Below, in pieces: positions 1-10,772 of a DNA stretch of 44,345 bases. The stretch spans positions 1 to 44,345 of the forward strand of contig JBBECA010000014.1 of NCBI GenBank assembly GCA_040882055.1. Reading direction: 5' to 3'. The DNA is from Nitriliruptor sp040882055 (GTDB taxonomy: Bacteria > Actinomycetota > Nitriliruptoria > Nitriliruptorales > Nitriliruptoraceae). The translations under genes were made by a program, and so were the position numbers. Below the pieces are notes generated by a model. It saw only the letters and a list, made by a program, of their open reading frames with translations. It did no database searches and was not told where the DNA came from. Position 1 is the first letter of the stretch, and the number at the start of each line of letters is the position of its first letter.

Positions 1-53
1 ACGTCCTGGTCGCCACCTACCACGAGGCCGGCATCCTCGAGCTCGCCGCCTGA
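1..53 (+). CDS. C-terminal end of an unidentified protein (partial)
   Basis: An open frame enters from the left edge and ends at TGA 51-53, encoding only VLVATYHEAGILELAA. The high G/C at third codon positions fits a real coding end, but 16 residues are too few to assign a family. The gene would run towards ispD, which is on the opposite strand. The call rests only on an uninterrupted frame, so it may be spurious. Confidence 0.3.
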   Translation, partial: VLVATYHEAGILELAA

Positions 54-69
54 TCGCTAGCACCGGGCC

Positions 70-434
70 GTGCAGATCGACGAGGCCGGCGAACCTCGGT
101 CCGCGGTCGGAGCGCGATCGCCAACCGGGAGCCCCTGGGCCGACCTCCACGGACACCATCGAGCCGGCCTCGATGCTCCTTCGCTCACCCGTACGGTGCG
201 GTCGTTGCCGATCCCGATCTGGGGTGTCACAGCGGCCATCGATCAACGCCGACGTCGTCAGCTCCGTGAACAGCTGACCGCCGCCGTCGGCGCCGGACCG
301 AGCGGCTCACCGCGGTCTTCCGTCAGGAACTGCTCACCGCCGTGACTGGACAGACGCGCGCCATCCTCCTCGCGGCGCTGACCACGCTGCTCGGGACGGC
401 CACCCTCGCGCTCGCCTTCGCACAGCTCGTCTGA
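70..434 (+). pseudogene. Possible frameshifted small coiled-coil, membrane-anchored protein
   Basis: One frame (70-345) ends in a charged stretch, AIDQRRRRQLREQLTAAV. From about 290 a second frame gives ERLTAVFRQELLTAV, then a hydrophobic helix (ILLAALTTLLGTATLALAF), and stops at TGA 432-434. Joined by one missing base near 284-300, the two parts would make a short basic/amphipathic helix with a C-terminal membrane anchor, like the tail of many small bacterial coiled-coil anchor proteins. A start at GTG 342 would give only the 30-residue tail. No family is recognised. The call rests on the match in character of the two frames and is weak. The rest of 54-450 shows nothing else convincing. Confidence 0.22.
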
Positions 435-450
435 GCCCGACCGACGGAGA

Positions 451-1206
451 TCAGGTGGTGGGGACGCCCGCCGCCCAGGCTTCCGCCAGCGTGAGGTCCT
501 CGGGGTGGGTCACCTTGAGACCGCGGGACGACCCGGGCACCCACACCACGCGTCCGCGCAGTCGGCCATCGGCGAGGTGACGTTCGACGAGCGCCAGGTC
601 GTCGGTCGCCGACGCCTCGTCGGCGATCGCGGCACGCAGCACCGACGTCGGGAAGACCTGCGGGGTCTGGACCGCGACCACATCGTTGCGGTCCACCGTG
701 CCGGTGATGTAGGTGCCGTCCACGCGCTTGAGCGTGTCCGCGATCGGCACCGCCGGCGCCGCGGCGATCACCGCTTCCGCGGAAGCGCTCGCCGGGCGGT
801 CGTGGGTCGCCGGATCCGTACCGCCCCCGACCACCGCAGCCACCACCGCACGGATCACATCAGGCGGCGTGAACGCGCGTGCTGCGTCGTGCACGGCCAC
901 CACCTCGATGTCCTCGGGGAGCGCAGCGAGGCCCGCGCGCACGGACGCGGACCGATCCGCCCCACCCGGGACCAGCACCACGTCACGGTCGCCGACGGCT
1001 GCCGCGAACGCCGCCGCCTCACCCGGGGTGTGGACGACCACGACGTGCTCGATGCCGGCGGCTCGCAGCGCGGCCACGGCGTGCGCCACCAGGCTCACCC
1101 CACCGACCTCGACCAGCGCCTTCGGCCGTCCGGCCCCGAGCCGCTCGCCGGTGCCGGCGGCGACAACGACCGCGCCCACCGGAGGATCGACGGGACCCGA
1201 GGTCAC
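451..1206 (-). CDS. ispD: 2-C-methyl-D-erythritol 4-phosphate cytidylyltransferase
   Basis: Cytidylyltransferase of the non-mevalonate isoprenoid pathway, joining CTP and MEP to give CDP-methylerythritol. The 251-residue product has the N-terminal nucleotide-binding signature (VVVAAGTGERLGAGRPKAL), the HDAAR motif near the middle and the QTPQVF signature towards the C-terminus, as in IspD. Start GTG 1204-1206 overlaps the stop of the upstream PIN/TRAM gene by four bases (GTGA), so the two are probably translationally coupled. A longer in-frame extension back to 1497 lies inside the neighbouring gene and is rejected. ispF, often next to or fused with ispD, is not found downstream here. Role in the cytosol; family call is firm. 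Confidence 0.93.
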   Translation of the reverse strand: MTSGPVDPPVGAVVVAAGTGERLGAGRPKALVEVGGVSLVAHAVAALRAAGIEHVVVVHTPGEAAAFAAAVGDRDVVLVPGGADRSASVRAGLAALPEDIEVVAVHDAARAFTPPDVIRAVVAAVVGGGTDPATHDRPASASAEAVIAAAPAVPIADTLKRVDGTYITGTVDRNDVVAVQTPQVFPTSVLRAAIADEASATDDLALVERHLADGRLRGRVVWVPGSSRGLKVTHPEDLTLAEAWAAGVPTT

Positions 1207-2264
1207 GCGTGACCCCTCGGCACGCCGAACAGCATGCGCCCCTGCCGGCCCGTGACGATCGAGGTGACGTCGACCTCGACGTCCTCGCCCACCCGTTCGA
1301 CCGCGTCGTCGACCACCACCATCGTGCCGTCGTCGAGGTAGCCGATCGCCTGGCGCTTCTCGCGCCCCGCCTTGACCATCCGCAGGCGCAGCTGATCGCC
1401 GGGCAGCACCGCCGGCCGCACCGCGTCGGCGAGCTCGTGGACGTTCAGCACGCGCACCCCGCTGACCTCGGCGACCCGTGCCAGGCCCCCGTCGCACGTC
1501 AGCAGCTGGGCCTTGCGGGCACGTGCCATCGCGGCGAGCTTCGCATCGACCTCGCTGAACGCCGCCTGGGGGTCCTCGCTCACCTCGACGGGAACGATCG
1601 CCTCGTCCTGGAGGACACGCAACAGATCGAGGCCACGGCGGCCGCGGCGGCGGACCTGGGGATCGCTGCTGTCGGCCAGGGCCTGGACCTCGCCGAGCAC
1701 GAAGGTGGGCACCACCAGCGTGCCCTCCAGGAACCCGGCACGGGCGATCTCGACCAGCCGGCCGTCGACCAGCGCCGAGGAGTCCACGAGCTTCACGCCC
1801 CCGCCGCTCGACGGGTTCGACACCTCGAGCCGGCCGCGCACACCGATGTAGCGGCCGAGGTCGGCGCCACGGAGCGCGCCGAGCCGGGCGCCGGCGTACC
1901 CGAGCGAGAGCACCACCAGCAGCGCGAGCGGCACCGTCACCGCCTGGTAGGGCAGCAGCAGCACCGGCAGGAGGAACGGCACGCCGGCCAGCGCGCCGAC
2001 GGCGCCACCGAGCGCCGCCGCGACGAGCTGGGCGGAGGAGATGCGTTCGAGACGCTCCGCGGCGGTGTCGACCTGGCGCACCACGGCGCGACCGACGACG
2101 CCACCGACGACGTACCCGATCAGCGCCCCGAGCACGGAGGTCACCAGCCGGGTGGTCTCGACGTCGTCGAGACCGAGCAGGTCGTCGACGTCCGGACCGA
2201 GCGCGTACCCGGCACCGGTGACGACCAGGACGATGCCGAGGCGCAACAGCTCGACGACCGTCAC
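1203..2264 (-). CDS. Membrane-anchored PIN/TRAM-domain protein (YacL-like)
   Basis: 353 residues. The N-terminal 125 or so carry about four hydrophobic segments. A PIN-type nuclease domain follows (begins near KLVDSSALVDGRLVEIA, with further acidic residues in VDAKLA and LLTCDGGLA) and a C-terminal TRAM domain (LPGDQLRLRMVKAGREKRQ to the end), a fold usually linked to RNA binding. This is the architecture of Bacillus YacL and its actinobacterial counterparts, whose substrate is not settled. Conserved acidic residues suggest an intact metal site. Start GTG 2262-2264 lacks a clear Shine-Dalgarno sequence, but the membrane segments begin immediately after it. The gene lies 53 bases after carD and overlaps ispD, a carD-PIN/TRAM-ispD order consistent with one operon. 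Confidence 0.85.
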   Translation of the reverse strand: MTVVELLRLGIVLVVTGAGYALGPDVDDLLGLDDVETTRLVTSVLGALIGYVVGGVVGRAVVRQVDTAAERLERISSAQLVAAALGGAVGALAGVPFLLPVLLLPYQAVTVPLALLVVLSLGYAGARLGALRGADLGRYIGVRGRLEVSNPSSGGGVKLVDSSALVDGRLVEIARAGFLEGTLVVPTFVLGEVQALADSSDPQVRRRGRRGLDLLRVLQDEAIVPVEVSEDPQAAFSEVDAKLAAMARARKAQLLTCDGGLARVAEVSGVRVLNVHELADAVRPAVLPGDQLRLRMVKAGREKRQAIGYLDDGTMVVVDDAVERVGEDVEVDVTSIVTGRQGRMLFGVPRGHA

Positions 2265-2317
2265 CCCCGAGCGCGCGGCCCCCGGCCGACGCCCGTTGCG
2301 CCGGAGCTGCTGGTCGG

Positions 2318-2824
2318 TCAGATCTGCGCCTGTGCTTCCTCGGCTTCGGCCAGGGTCTGCTCGACGAGCTCCTCGGCCTTCTCCTCGTCCTTCTTGATCG
2401 CCACGGCGAGCTCGGAGAGGAGGATCTGCTTGGCCTTGGTCAGCATCCGCTTCTCACCCGCGGACAGGCCCTTGTCCTTCTCGCGGACGGCGAGGTTCCG
2501 CACGACCTCGGCGACCTGGAAGATGTCGCCGGAGCGCAGCTTCTCGTAGTTGGCCTTGAAGCGACGCGACCAGTTGCCGGCCGCCTTGCCCTCGGGCTCG
2601 CGCAGGACGTCGAGCACCTGCTCGACCTCCTTCTTGGAGACCACGTCCCGGATGCCGACCTCCTCGCAGGAGTCGGCCGGGACCATCAGCGTCAGATCGC
2701 CGTAGGTGAGGCGGAGGACCAGGTACTCGCGGGACTCGCCCTTCAGTTCCCGCGCTTCCTTGCGCTCGATCACCGCGGCGCCGTGGTGGGGGTAGATGAC
2801 GGTGTCGCCGACGCTGTACGCCAC
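2318..2824 (-). CDS. carD: CarD-family RNA polymerase-binding transcription regulator
   Basis: 168 residues. The N-terminal RNA-polymerase-interacting domain has the typical VGDTVIYPHHGAAVI opening. A helical DNA-binding domain follows, with NWSRRFKANYEKL and GLSAGEKRML. Counting from GTG 2822-2824 places the tryptophan at residue 85, the same number as the Trp85 known in Mycobacterium CarD to act at the upstream edge of the transcription bubble. The start is supported by AGGAG seven bases upstream. A longer frame back to 2953 has no homologous content. CarD stabilises open promoter complexes, notably at rRNA promoters. First gene of a likely carD-PIN/TRAM-ispD operon. Confidence 0.95.
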   Translation of the reverse strand: MAYSVGDTVIYPHHGAAVIERKEARELKGESREYLVLRLTYGDLTLMVPADSCEEVGIRDVVSKKEVEQVLDVLREPEGKAAGNWSRRFKANYEKLRSGDIFQVAEVVRNLAVREKDKGLSAGEKRMLTKAKQILLSELAVAIKKDEEKAEELVEQTLAEAEEAQAQI

Positions 2825-2983
2825 GTGATCGCTCCTGCAGGGCCCCGGTGAGGGGCGTCGAGGTGGTCGCCGTCGACCGGGCAGCGGGCGCCCACGGCAG
2901 CCGGGACCGGGGAGGTCACGAGGCGACGGGAGGCGGGGCTGCACGCGGTACACGACACCACGGCGCGTGCTGGATGGGTCCCG

Positions 2984-3013
2984 ATGCTACCACACGGCCG
3001 GGGCCGTCGTCAC
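2984..3013 (-). promoter_or_regulatory. Candidate sigma-A-type promoter for carD
   Basis: Read on the minus strand, GTGACG (3008-3013) and TAGCAT (2984-2989) are 18 bases apart, a reasonable -35/-10 pair for a GC-rich actinobacterium, about 160 bases before the carD start. The rest of the 283-base disA-carD gap shows no gene. A GGTAGCATCG block identical to this -10 region also occurs upstream of ftsH. Confidence 0.4.
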
Positions 3014-3107
3014 GGCGTTCCCGGGCAGGAACCGCAGGTCACGGCGTGTTTTCCCGGCCAGGTGGACGCGCGCGGGCCGACCGCGGCCGCGACCGGGATA
3101 CCGCCGC

Positions 3108-4172
3108 TCAGACGTAACGTTCCAGCAGGGAGGCCTCGGCGAGCCGGCGCAGCCCCTCGTGGATCGATCGTGCCCGAGCAGGACCGACGCCCTCGACCTC
3201 GCCGAGCTCCTCGAGCGAGGCCTCCATCGTGCGCGGCAGGGATCCGAACCGTTCCACGAGCCGCTCGATGATGGCCGCCGGGAGCCGCGGGATGCGTGAC
3301 AGCAACCGGTACCCGCGGGGGGTGACCGCCCGGTCCTGCGCGTCGGGGTCGAGCGAGAGGCACTCGGCGACCCGGGCGGTGTCGAGCAGCTCGTCGGTGG
3401 TGAGCTTGGCGAGGTCGGCGAGGACGCGCGAGAGCTTGCGGCGCCGGTCGGCGAGGTAGTCGCGCACGAGCAGCTGGCGGTCGTCGGCCACGGACGCGAC
3501 GAGCTCGTCGAGCTGGAGGCGGATCAGCCGGCCCTCGGACCCGAGCTCGACGACGTGGTCCTCGACCTCGTGGGCGATGCGCCGCATCATCTCGGCCCGC
3601 TGGAGGGTGAGCACCGCGTCACGCACGGTCACCGCGTCCTCGACCTCGCGGGCCGACAGCGTGGCCGAGACCTCGTCGAGGCGGGAGCGGTAGCGCTCGA
3701 GCGTCGACAGCGCCTGGTTCGCGCGGACCAGCAGCGCCGAGACCTCCTCGACCACGTGCTTGCGGTCGCCGAGGTAGAGCGTGACCATCCCCATCGACTC
3801 GGACACGGTGATCACCGGTGCGCCGGTCTGCTTGGCCGTGCGCTCGGCCGAGCGGTGCCGCGTCCCGGTCTCGGTGGTCTCGATGCGGTGGTCGGGCACG
3901 AGGTGGACGTTGGCGCGCAGGATCCGCTCGGCCTGGCTGTCGAGCACGAGGGCGCCATCCATCTTGGCCAGCTCCCCGATGCGCTGGCTGGTGGCCGCGA
4001 TATCGATGACGAACCCACCCGACACCAGGGGCTCCACCTCGGGCGTCCACCCGATGACCATCAGCGCGCCGCGACCGGCACGGATGATGCGTTCGATGCC
4101 CTCGCGGAGCACCGAGCCCGGCGCGAGCACGACGAGGACCGCACGGAGCTCGTCGTCACGCGCAAGATCCAC
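3108..4172 (-). CDS. disA: DNA integrity scanning diadenylate cyclase DisA
   Basis: 354 residues, the usual DisA length. Condenses two ATP into the second messenger c-di-AMP and scans DNA for branched structures. The N-terminal DAC domain has the DGA motif (KMDGALVLD, residues about 70-78) and the RHR motif (GTRHRSAERTAKQTGAPV, about 104-121). A helical linker follows, then a C-terminal helix-hairpin-helix domain (LGEVEGVGPARARSIHEGL). Start GTG 4170-4172 is chosen because GAGGAGG lies six bases upstream and it gives the family length. A frame extending to 4424 overlaps the helicase gene and is rejected. radA, often next to disA, is absent; an SF2 helicase and mutY lie upstream instead. Confidence 0.95.
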   Translation of the reverse strand: MDLARDDELRAVLVVLAPGSVLREGIERIIRAGRGALMVIGWTPEVEPLVSGGFVIDIAATSQRIGELAKMDGALVLDSQAERILRANVHLVPDHRIETTETGTRHRSAERTAKQTGAPVITVSESMGMVTLYLGDRKHVVEEVSALLVRANQALSTLERYRSRLDEVSATLSAREVEDAVTVRDAVLTLQRAEMMRRIAHEVEDHVVELGSEGRLIRLQLDELVASVADDRQLLVRDYLADRRRKLSRVLADLAKLTTDELLDTARVAECLSLDPDAQDRAVTPRGYRLLSRIPRLPAAIIERLVERFGSLPRTMEASLEELGEVEGVGPARARSIHEGLRRLAEASLLERYV

Positions 4173-4341
4173 CGGTGGCCTCCTCGCTCCGGATCCGGCG
4201 CCGGCGCGGCACCACCCGGTGACCGCTGACCCGTCATCGCACCCTGCGGACGGAGGTCGCACGCCGTCACCGGCACGCGCGCGGTCGCCGCGCAGGTTAG
4301 CGCTCGATGGCCGACGGGGTCGGACGAGCGGTCCTGAGCGC

Positions 4342-5961
4342 TCACCGGCGCAGGAAGTCCGCCACGGCCGCGGGGTCGCGCCCGACGTCGAGTCGGACGA
4401 CCTCGCGCGCCACGTCGCGGACATCGTCGAGGAAGTCGGCGTGGCCCCCCCGGTCCGGATCCTCAGCCGTTCCCGCGGCGTGGGCGAGCAGCAGCCTCGC
4501 CTCGCGACCGTCGGATTTCACCCGGAGGACCCGTCCGAGCCGTTGCACCAGCTGCCGGCGTGTCCGGAAGGCGGCGAGGACGACCGCGACGTCGGCGTCG
4601 GGCACGTCGACGCCCTCGTCGAGGACCCGGGGGGCGACCACCACCTCGACGTCTCCCCGTCGGAACAGCGCGAGGCGTACCCGGCGCTCCTCGCCTGAGA
4701 GGTCGCCGTGCACGGTCCGGGCCTCGCGGCCGGCTCGGCGGAGGACCGCGGCCGCGAGCTCGGCCTGGTCGACGGTGTCGGTGAAGACCAGGCTCCGCCG
4801 ACCGGCGAGCTGCGGCGCCACGGCGGCGCAGACGTCGAGCTTCCCGGTGGCCTGAGCGGCGACATCGCGCCGCTCACGCACGCGGACGAGGTACTCGCGG
4901 CAGGCGGCGACCAGAGGGCCCCGATCTCGAGGTGACGGTCCGTCGCGACCCGAGCGTTCCGCGTCGGCGACGATCGCGGTCACCGCCTCGAAGCGGCGCC
5001 GTGGGTCACGGGAGAGACCGTGGACGCCCACGAGTTCGCGGTGGAGCTGGCGGACCCGGGTGTCGGCGCGGTCGTGCAGCTCACGTTCGGCATCGGTGAG
5101 CGGGACCGCGACGAGCCCCAGCCGGAACGGGGCGACGGTCCCCTCGGCGACCGCGCGGGCGAACCCGTACCGGGTGACGACCTCGCCGAAGTAGGGGCGC
5201 AGGACCTCCTCGACCCCCTCGTCGCTGCGTTCGTAGGTGGCCGTCAGCGCGAGCCGGAGCGTGAACTCCTCACGCAGCGCCGCACCCCAGGTCGGCGCGC
5301 CGTAGCGGTGCGCCTCGTCGGCGATGAGCACCCCCACCGTGTCGGGCGGGAGGTCGACCGGGACCGCCGACGCCGAGTGCGGGGTGGCGACGAGGACCTC
5401 GCAGCGGAACAGGTCGTCGTCGTGGCCACCGCCGAGCCGGCCGAGCCGGTGGCCCGGGAGGGCGGCACGCAGCTCACGCACCCACTGCTCGAGCAGGTCG
5501 ATCGTCGGCACGATGACGAGGCCTCGGCCCCCGCGGTCGACGACGCTGCGCAGCACCGCGACCGCCAGCCGGGTCTTGCCCGTGCCGGTCACCGCCTCGA
5601 CCACCCCCTGGCAGCCCGCGGCGGACCAGGCCGCGAACGCCTCGACCTGCCAGTCGCGCAGCGACAGCGCGTCGAGCGCGCCACGGGTCGCGTCGGCCGC
5701 GCCGGTGGGCGACCCGGCCGACCCACCGGCGCCGGACCGCGCCGCGAGCGGTGTTGGGGCCACCTCCTCGAGCGCCCACCGGGCCCGACCCGGGTCGGTG
5801 TGGTCCGGGACGAAGCGGGCGTCGGAGGCCAGGGCGCGCTCGACCGCAGCGCGGGGGACGCGGGGACCGCCCCTCGCCTTGGTGGTCTTCACCACCTGCG
5901 GCACCGATGCGGAGCCGCCGAGCGAGGCGAGCACGTCCGCCACCAGGTCCTCGACGCGCAC
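4342..5961 (-). CDS. Superfamily 2 DEAD/DEAH-type helicase (XPB-like core)
   Basis: 539 residues. Residues 1-65 look like a small winged-helix-type region (VEDLVADVLASLGGSASVPQVV), followed by a Gly/Ala-rich linker. The helicase core has LRDWQVEAF (Q-motif-like), Walker A VTGTGKTRLA (about 123), Walker B/motif II IADEAHRYG (about 214), motif III LALTATYER, motif V VLDEGVDVP, and motif VI VQRLGRVLR (about 473). This resembles the restriction-helicase/XPB branch of SF2, ATP-driven DNA translocases. Start GTG 5959-5961 has CGGAG seven bases upstream. It sits between mutY and disA, all on the minus strand, so a role in DNA repair is an inference from neighbours. The exact subfamily cannot be fixed by eye. 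Confidence 0.82.
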   Translation of the reverse strand: MRVEDLVADVLASLGGSASVPQVVKTTKARGGPRVPRAAVERALASDARFVPDHTDPGRARWALEEVAPTPLAARSGAGGSAGSPTGAADATRGALDALSLRDWQVEAFAAWSAAGCQGVVEAVTGTGKTRLAVAVLRSVVDRGGRGLVIVPTIDLLEQWVRELRAALPGHRLGRLGGGHDDDLFRCEVLVATPHSASAVPVDLPPDTVGVLIADEAHRYGAPTWGAALREEFTLRLALTATYERSDEGVEEVLRPYFGEVVTRYGFARAVAEGTVAPFRLGLVAVPLTDAERELHDRADTRVRQLHRELVGVHGLSRDPRRRFEAVTAIVADAERSGRDGPSPRDRGPLVAACREYLVRVRERRDVAAQATGKLDVCAAVAPQLAGRRSLVFTDTVDQAELAAAVLRRAGREARTVHGDLSGEERRVRLALFRRGDVEVVVAPRVLDEGVDVPDADVAVVLAAFRTRRQLVQRLGRVLRVKSDGREARLLLAHAAGTAEDPDRGGHADFLDDVRDVAREVVRLDVGRDPAAVADFLRR

Positions 5962-6049
5962 GGGCTCGCTCCGGTTCCCGCCCCCGTGACCGGAGGCGCC
6001 GGAAGGCTAGCGACGGGGCGCGACCCCACCCGGGCCGCTCCACACCCCG

Positions 6050-6070
6050 GGGGCCGTCCCTTCCGGCCCC
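6050..6070 (-). terminator. GC-rich hairpin after mutY, possible terminator
   Basis: GGGGCCG (6050-6056) pairs perfectly with CGGCCCC (6064-6070) around a 7-base loop, 17 bases beyond the mutY stop and before the helicase start. There is no T-run after it, so classical Rho-independent termination is uncertain. Such U-less hairpins are common in high-GC actinobacteria. Confidence 0.35.
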
Positions 6071-6086
6071 TGGTGGACCGCGGACC

Positions 6087-6989
6087 TCAGGCCGGCAGCA
6101 GCAGCTGGCCGTCGATGTACTCGGCCAAGCCGTCGCCGACGAGCCCGTCAGCGACGCGGCGCGCCCGGTCGGGATCCTCGGGCCAGCCCGCGGCGTCGGC
6201 GAGCCGCTCGAGCTCCAGCGGCCCGGTCCGCAGGGCCTGGACCAGGCGGCCACGTCCCTGCCGGTCGGAGCCGTCGAAGCGAGACTGCGGGGTGGAGGTG
6301 CCGGCACTGCCGTCGGCGGGATCGGGGTCCGGCCAACCGCGTGCGGCCCAGCTGCACCGCTCCGCGACGGGGCAGCGATCGCAGCGGGGCGAGCGCTTGA
6401 CGCAGACGGTGGCACCGAGGTCGAGGATCGCCTGGTTCCACTCCCAACCGCGACCGAGGGGGACGAGCTCGTCGGCGTGGTCCTGGACCTCGCGGACCGT
6501 GAGCCGCTCACCCGCCACCGCCCGGGCGATGACCCGCGCCGCGTTGGTGTCGACCACACCGTGATCGCGCTCGAAGGCGAACGCGAGCACCGCCCTCGCG
6601 GTGTAGGGCCCGATGCCGGGCAGGGCGAGCAGCGCATCGAGATCGTCGGGGAGCGTGCCGCCGTGGCGCTCGACGGTGAGCGTCGCCGTGCGGTGCAGGT
6701 TGATGGCGCGCCGGTTGTACCCGAGGCCCGCCCAGGCCCGCACGACCTCGGCCGGTGCGGCGTCAGCGCACGCCGCCGGGTCGGGGAACCGCTCGAGGAA
6801 GGCGAGGTAGCGCGGCTCGACCCGCGCGACCTGGGTCTGCTGGAGCATCAGCTCGCTGACGAGGATCGCCCAGGGATCCCGGGTCCGACGCCACGGCAGG
6901 TCTCGCCGCGTCCGATCGCTCCAGGTGAGGAGGTCCTCGGCGAGGCGGCGGTGCGAGGGCGCGGCCAGCGGCCCCGTCGTCGATGGCAC
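6087..6989 (-). CDS. mutY: A/G-specific adenine DNA glycosylase
   Basis: 300 residues. Removes adenine mispaired with 8-oxoguanine. The helix-hairpin-helix glycosylase core shows the catalytic glutamate in SELMLQQTQV, the hairpin LLALPGIGPYTARAVL, the catalytic aspartate in GVVDTNAARV, and a [4Fe-4S] loop with the canonical C-X6-C-X2-C-X5-C spacing (CVKRSPRCDRCPVAERC). The C-terminal part is short and lacks an obvious full MutT-like 8-oxoG recognition domain, as in other short actinobacterial MutY proteins. Start GTG 6987-6989 has no strong Shine-Dalgarno sequence, so the exact N-terminus is less certain. Upstream of the helicase and disA on the same strand. Confidence 0.93.
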   Translation of the reverse strand: MPSTTGPLAAPSHRRLAEDLLTWSDRTRRDLPWRRTRDPWAILVSELMLQQTQVARVEPRYLAFLERFPDPAACADAAPAEVVRAWAGLGYNRRAINLHRTATLTVERHGGTLPDDLDALLALPGIGPYTARAVLAFAFERDHGVVDTNAARVIARAVAGERLTVREVQDHADELVPLGRGWEWNQAILDLGATVCVKRSPRCDRCPVAERCSWAARGWPDPDPADGSAGTSTPQSRFDGSDRQGRGRLVQALRTGPLELERLADAAGWPEDPDRARRVADGLVGDGLAEYIDGQLLLPA

Positions 6990-7138
6990 GGTGCGACCCG
7001 TTCGGTACGGAGGGAGCCGCGGACGCTACCGAGCGTCACACGGGAGGGCGACGGCGGCAGCCTGGCGCACGGACGCGCCCCGGTGCAGCGGCCGGACGGC
7101 GACCGCGCACCGAGGCGCGCCCGAGGGAGCCAGCTCGG

Positions 7139-7390
7139 TCAGACCTTGTCCATCTTCATCATCACGAGCAGCACGATCAGCACCCCGATGATCGACCCGA
7201 TGATGCCGGCCGCGGACAGTTCGAGCCCGCCACCGAAGATCAGGGCAGCGAGGGTCCCGCCGACCAGCGAGCCGACCATCCCGAGCAGCGCCGTCGCCAG
7301 GAAGCCCATCTTCTGCTCGCCCGGCATCAGTAGACGTCCGAGGTAGCCGGCGATGATGCCGATGAGGATGAAGCCGATGATGCTCAGCAC
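7139..7390 (-). CDS. GlsB/YeaQ/YmgE-family small membrane protein
   Basis: 83 residues and almost entirely hydrophobic: three membrane helices separated by short Gly-rich turns (SIIGFILIGIIAGYLGRLLMPG, then GFLATALLGMVGSLVGG, then a C-terminal helix ending KMDKV). This is the pattern of the transglycosylase-associated/GlsB stress-induced family, whose biochemical role is unknown. Start GTG 7388-7390 is set by AGGAGG six bases upstream; a longer frame to 7579 has no hydrophobic content before this start. Sits alone between mutY and the DtxR-family gene. The flanking spacers (6990-7138 and 7391-7544) hold no gene that I can see. Confidence 0.82.
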   Translation of the reverse strand: MLSIIGFILIGIIAGYLGRLLMPGEQKMGFLATALLGMVGSLVGGTLAALIFGGGLELSAAGIIGSIIGVLIVLLVMMKMDKV

Positions 7391-7544
7391 GGGTGACCTC
7401 CTGGGTCGACGTCGCACGCGGCGTCCGCTCGCGTTGCCCCGAGTTGTAGAGGTTCGGGCTGCACGGCGAGCCACCGCGACCGGTCCGCGCGGCCCCCGAC
7501 CTGCGGCGCGCTGGCCGGTCGACCGGGTCGCGACGCCGGTGTGA

Positions 7545-8198
7545 TCAGGCGGGTGTGACGAAGACGAGCTTCGCGTCACCCTCGTCGAGGGCCACCACCT
7601 CGCCGTCGCGACGGAGCTCGACCGCCCCGGGTGTCCGAGCGAGCTCGACGGTGGTGCCGGACCACATGCGCCGCAGCTCGAGCTCCTGGATGATGTCGTG
7701 ATCGCCCTGGAGGTGCTCGGAGAAGTAGCTGATCGTGACCCGGCCCTCGTCGGCCTCGGCGAGCGACACCGGTTCGGCGCCCTCGCGGTCCGATCCGGGG
7801 ATGGGGTTGCCGTACGGCGAGGTGGAGGGGTTGCCGAGGAACTCGGTGAGCTTGGCCTCCACCCGGTCCGAGATCACGTGTTCCCAGCGACAGGCTTCCT
7901 CGTGGACGTGCTCGTGCTCGAGGCCGAGGACGTCGACCAGCAGCCGCTCGGCGAGGCGGTGCTTGCGCATGACGTGTTCGGCGCGGCTGCGCCCCTCGTC
8001 GGTGAGGGAGACGACCCGGTCGGATCCGAGGACGGCCATGCCGGTCTGCTCGAGCTTCGCGACGCCCTCGGAGACCGCCGGCGCGGACAGCCCGAGCCGT
8101 TCCGAGAGCCTGGCGCGGAGCGGCGGCACGCCCTCCTCCTCGAGCTCGAGGACGGTCCGCAGGTACATCTCGACGGCCTCGCTCGGCTGGTGGCTCAC
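7545..8198 (-). CDS. DtxR/IdeR-family iron-dependent transcription regulator
   Basis: 217 residues in three regions: N-terminal winged helix (RARLSERLGLSAPAVSEGV), dimerisation/metal domain, and a C-terminal SH3/FeoA-like domain (from about VTISYFSEHLQGDHD). Metal ligands match DtxR/IdeR: Met11 in EMYLRTV, HRLAE (His, Glu of the ancillary site), then H-E-E-A-C-R-W-E-H, which supplies the ancillary His plus the Cys, Glu, His of the regulatory site. A Cys rather than the MntR pattern favours iron over manganese, which is an inference. Start GTG 8196-8198 has GAGGAG six bases upstream. Follows clpC across an assembly gap. Confidence 0.88.
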   Translation of the reverse strand: MSHQPSEAVEMYLRTVLELEEEGVPPLRARLSERLGLSAPAVSEGVAKLEQTGMAVLGSDRVVSLTDEGRSRAEHVMRKHRLAERLLVDVLGLEHEHVHEEACRWEHVISDRVEAKLTEFLGNPSTSPYGNPIPGSDREGAEPVSLAEADEGRVTISYFSEHLQGDHDIIQELELRRMWSGTTVELARTPGAVELRRDGEVVALDEGDAKLVFVTPA

Positions 8199-8263
8199 TC
8201 GGATCTCCTCGGGCAGGACGTCGCGGCGAGGGTACCCCTCGCCACCTCTCGATCCGGCGCGAG

Positions 8264-8273
8264 NNNNNNNNNN
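8264..8273. other. Assembly gap (10 N)
   Basis: Ten Ns separate the end of clpC from the 65 bases before the DtxR-family gene. The gap lies next to a perfect short hairpin (CTCGCC-ACC-GGCGAG, 8274-8288), and such GC-rich structures often break short-read assemblies. The clpC stop codon and any terminator or promoter between the genes are inside or lost. A single open frame runs through the Ns only because no stop is visible. Confidence 0.97.

Positions 8274-10772
<2,499 letters not shown>

Noticed and set aside
451..1497. IspD with a 97-residue N-terminal extension
   Set aside because: The extension lies within the PIN/TRAM coding region; GTG 1206 starts right before the nucleotide-binding motif.
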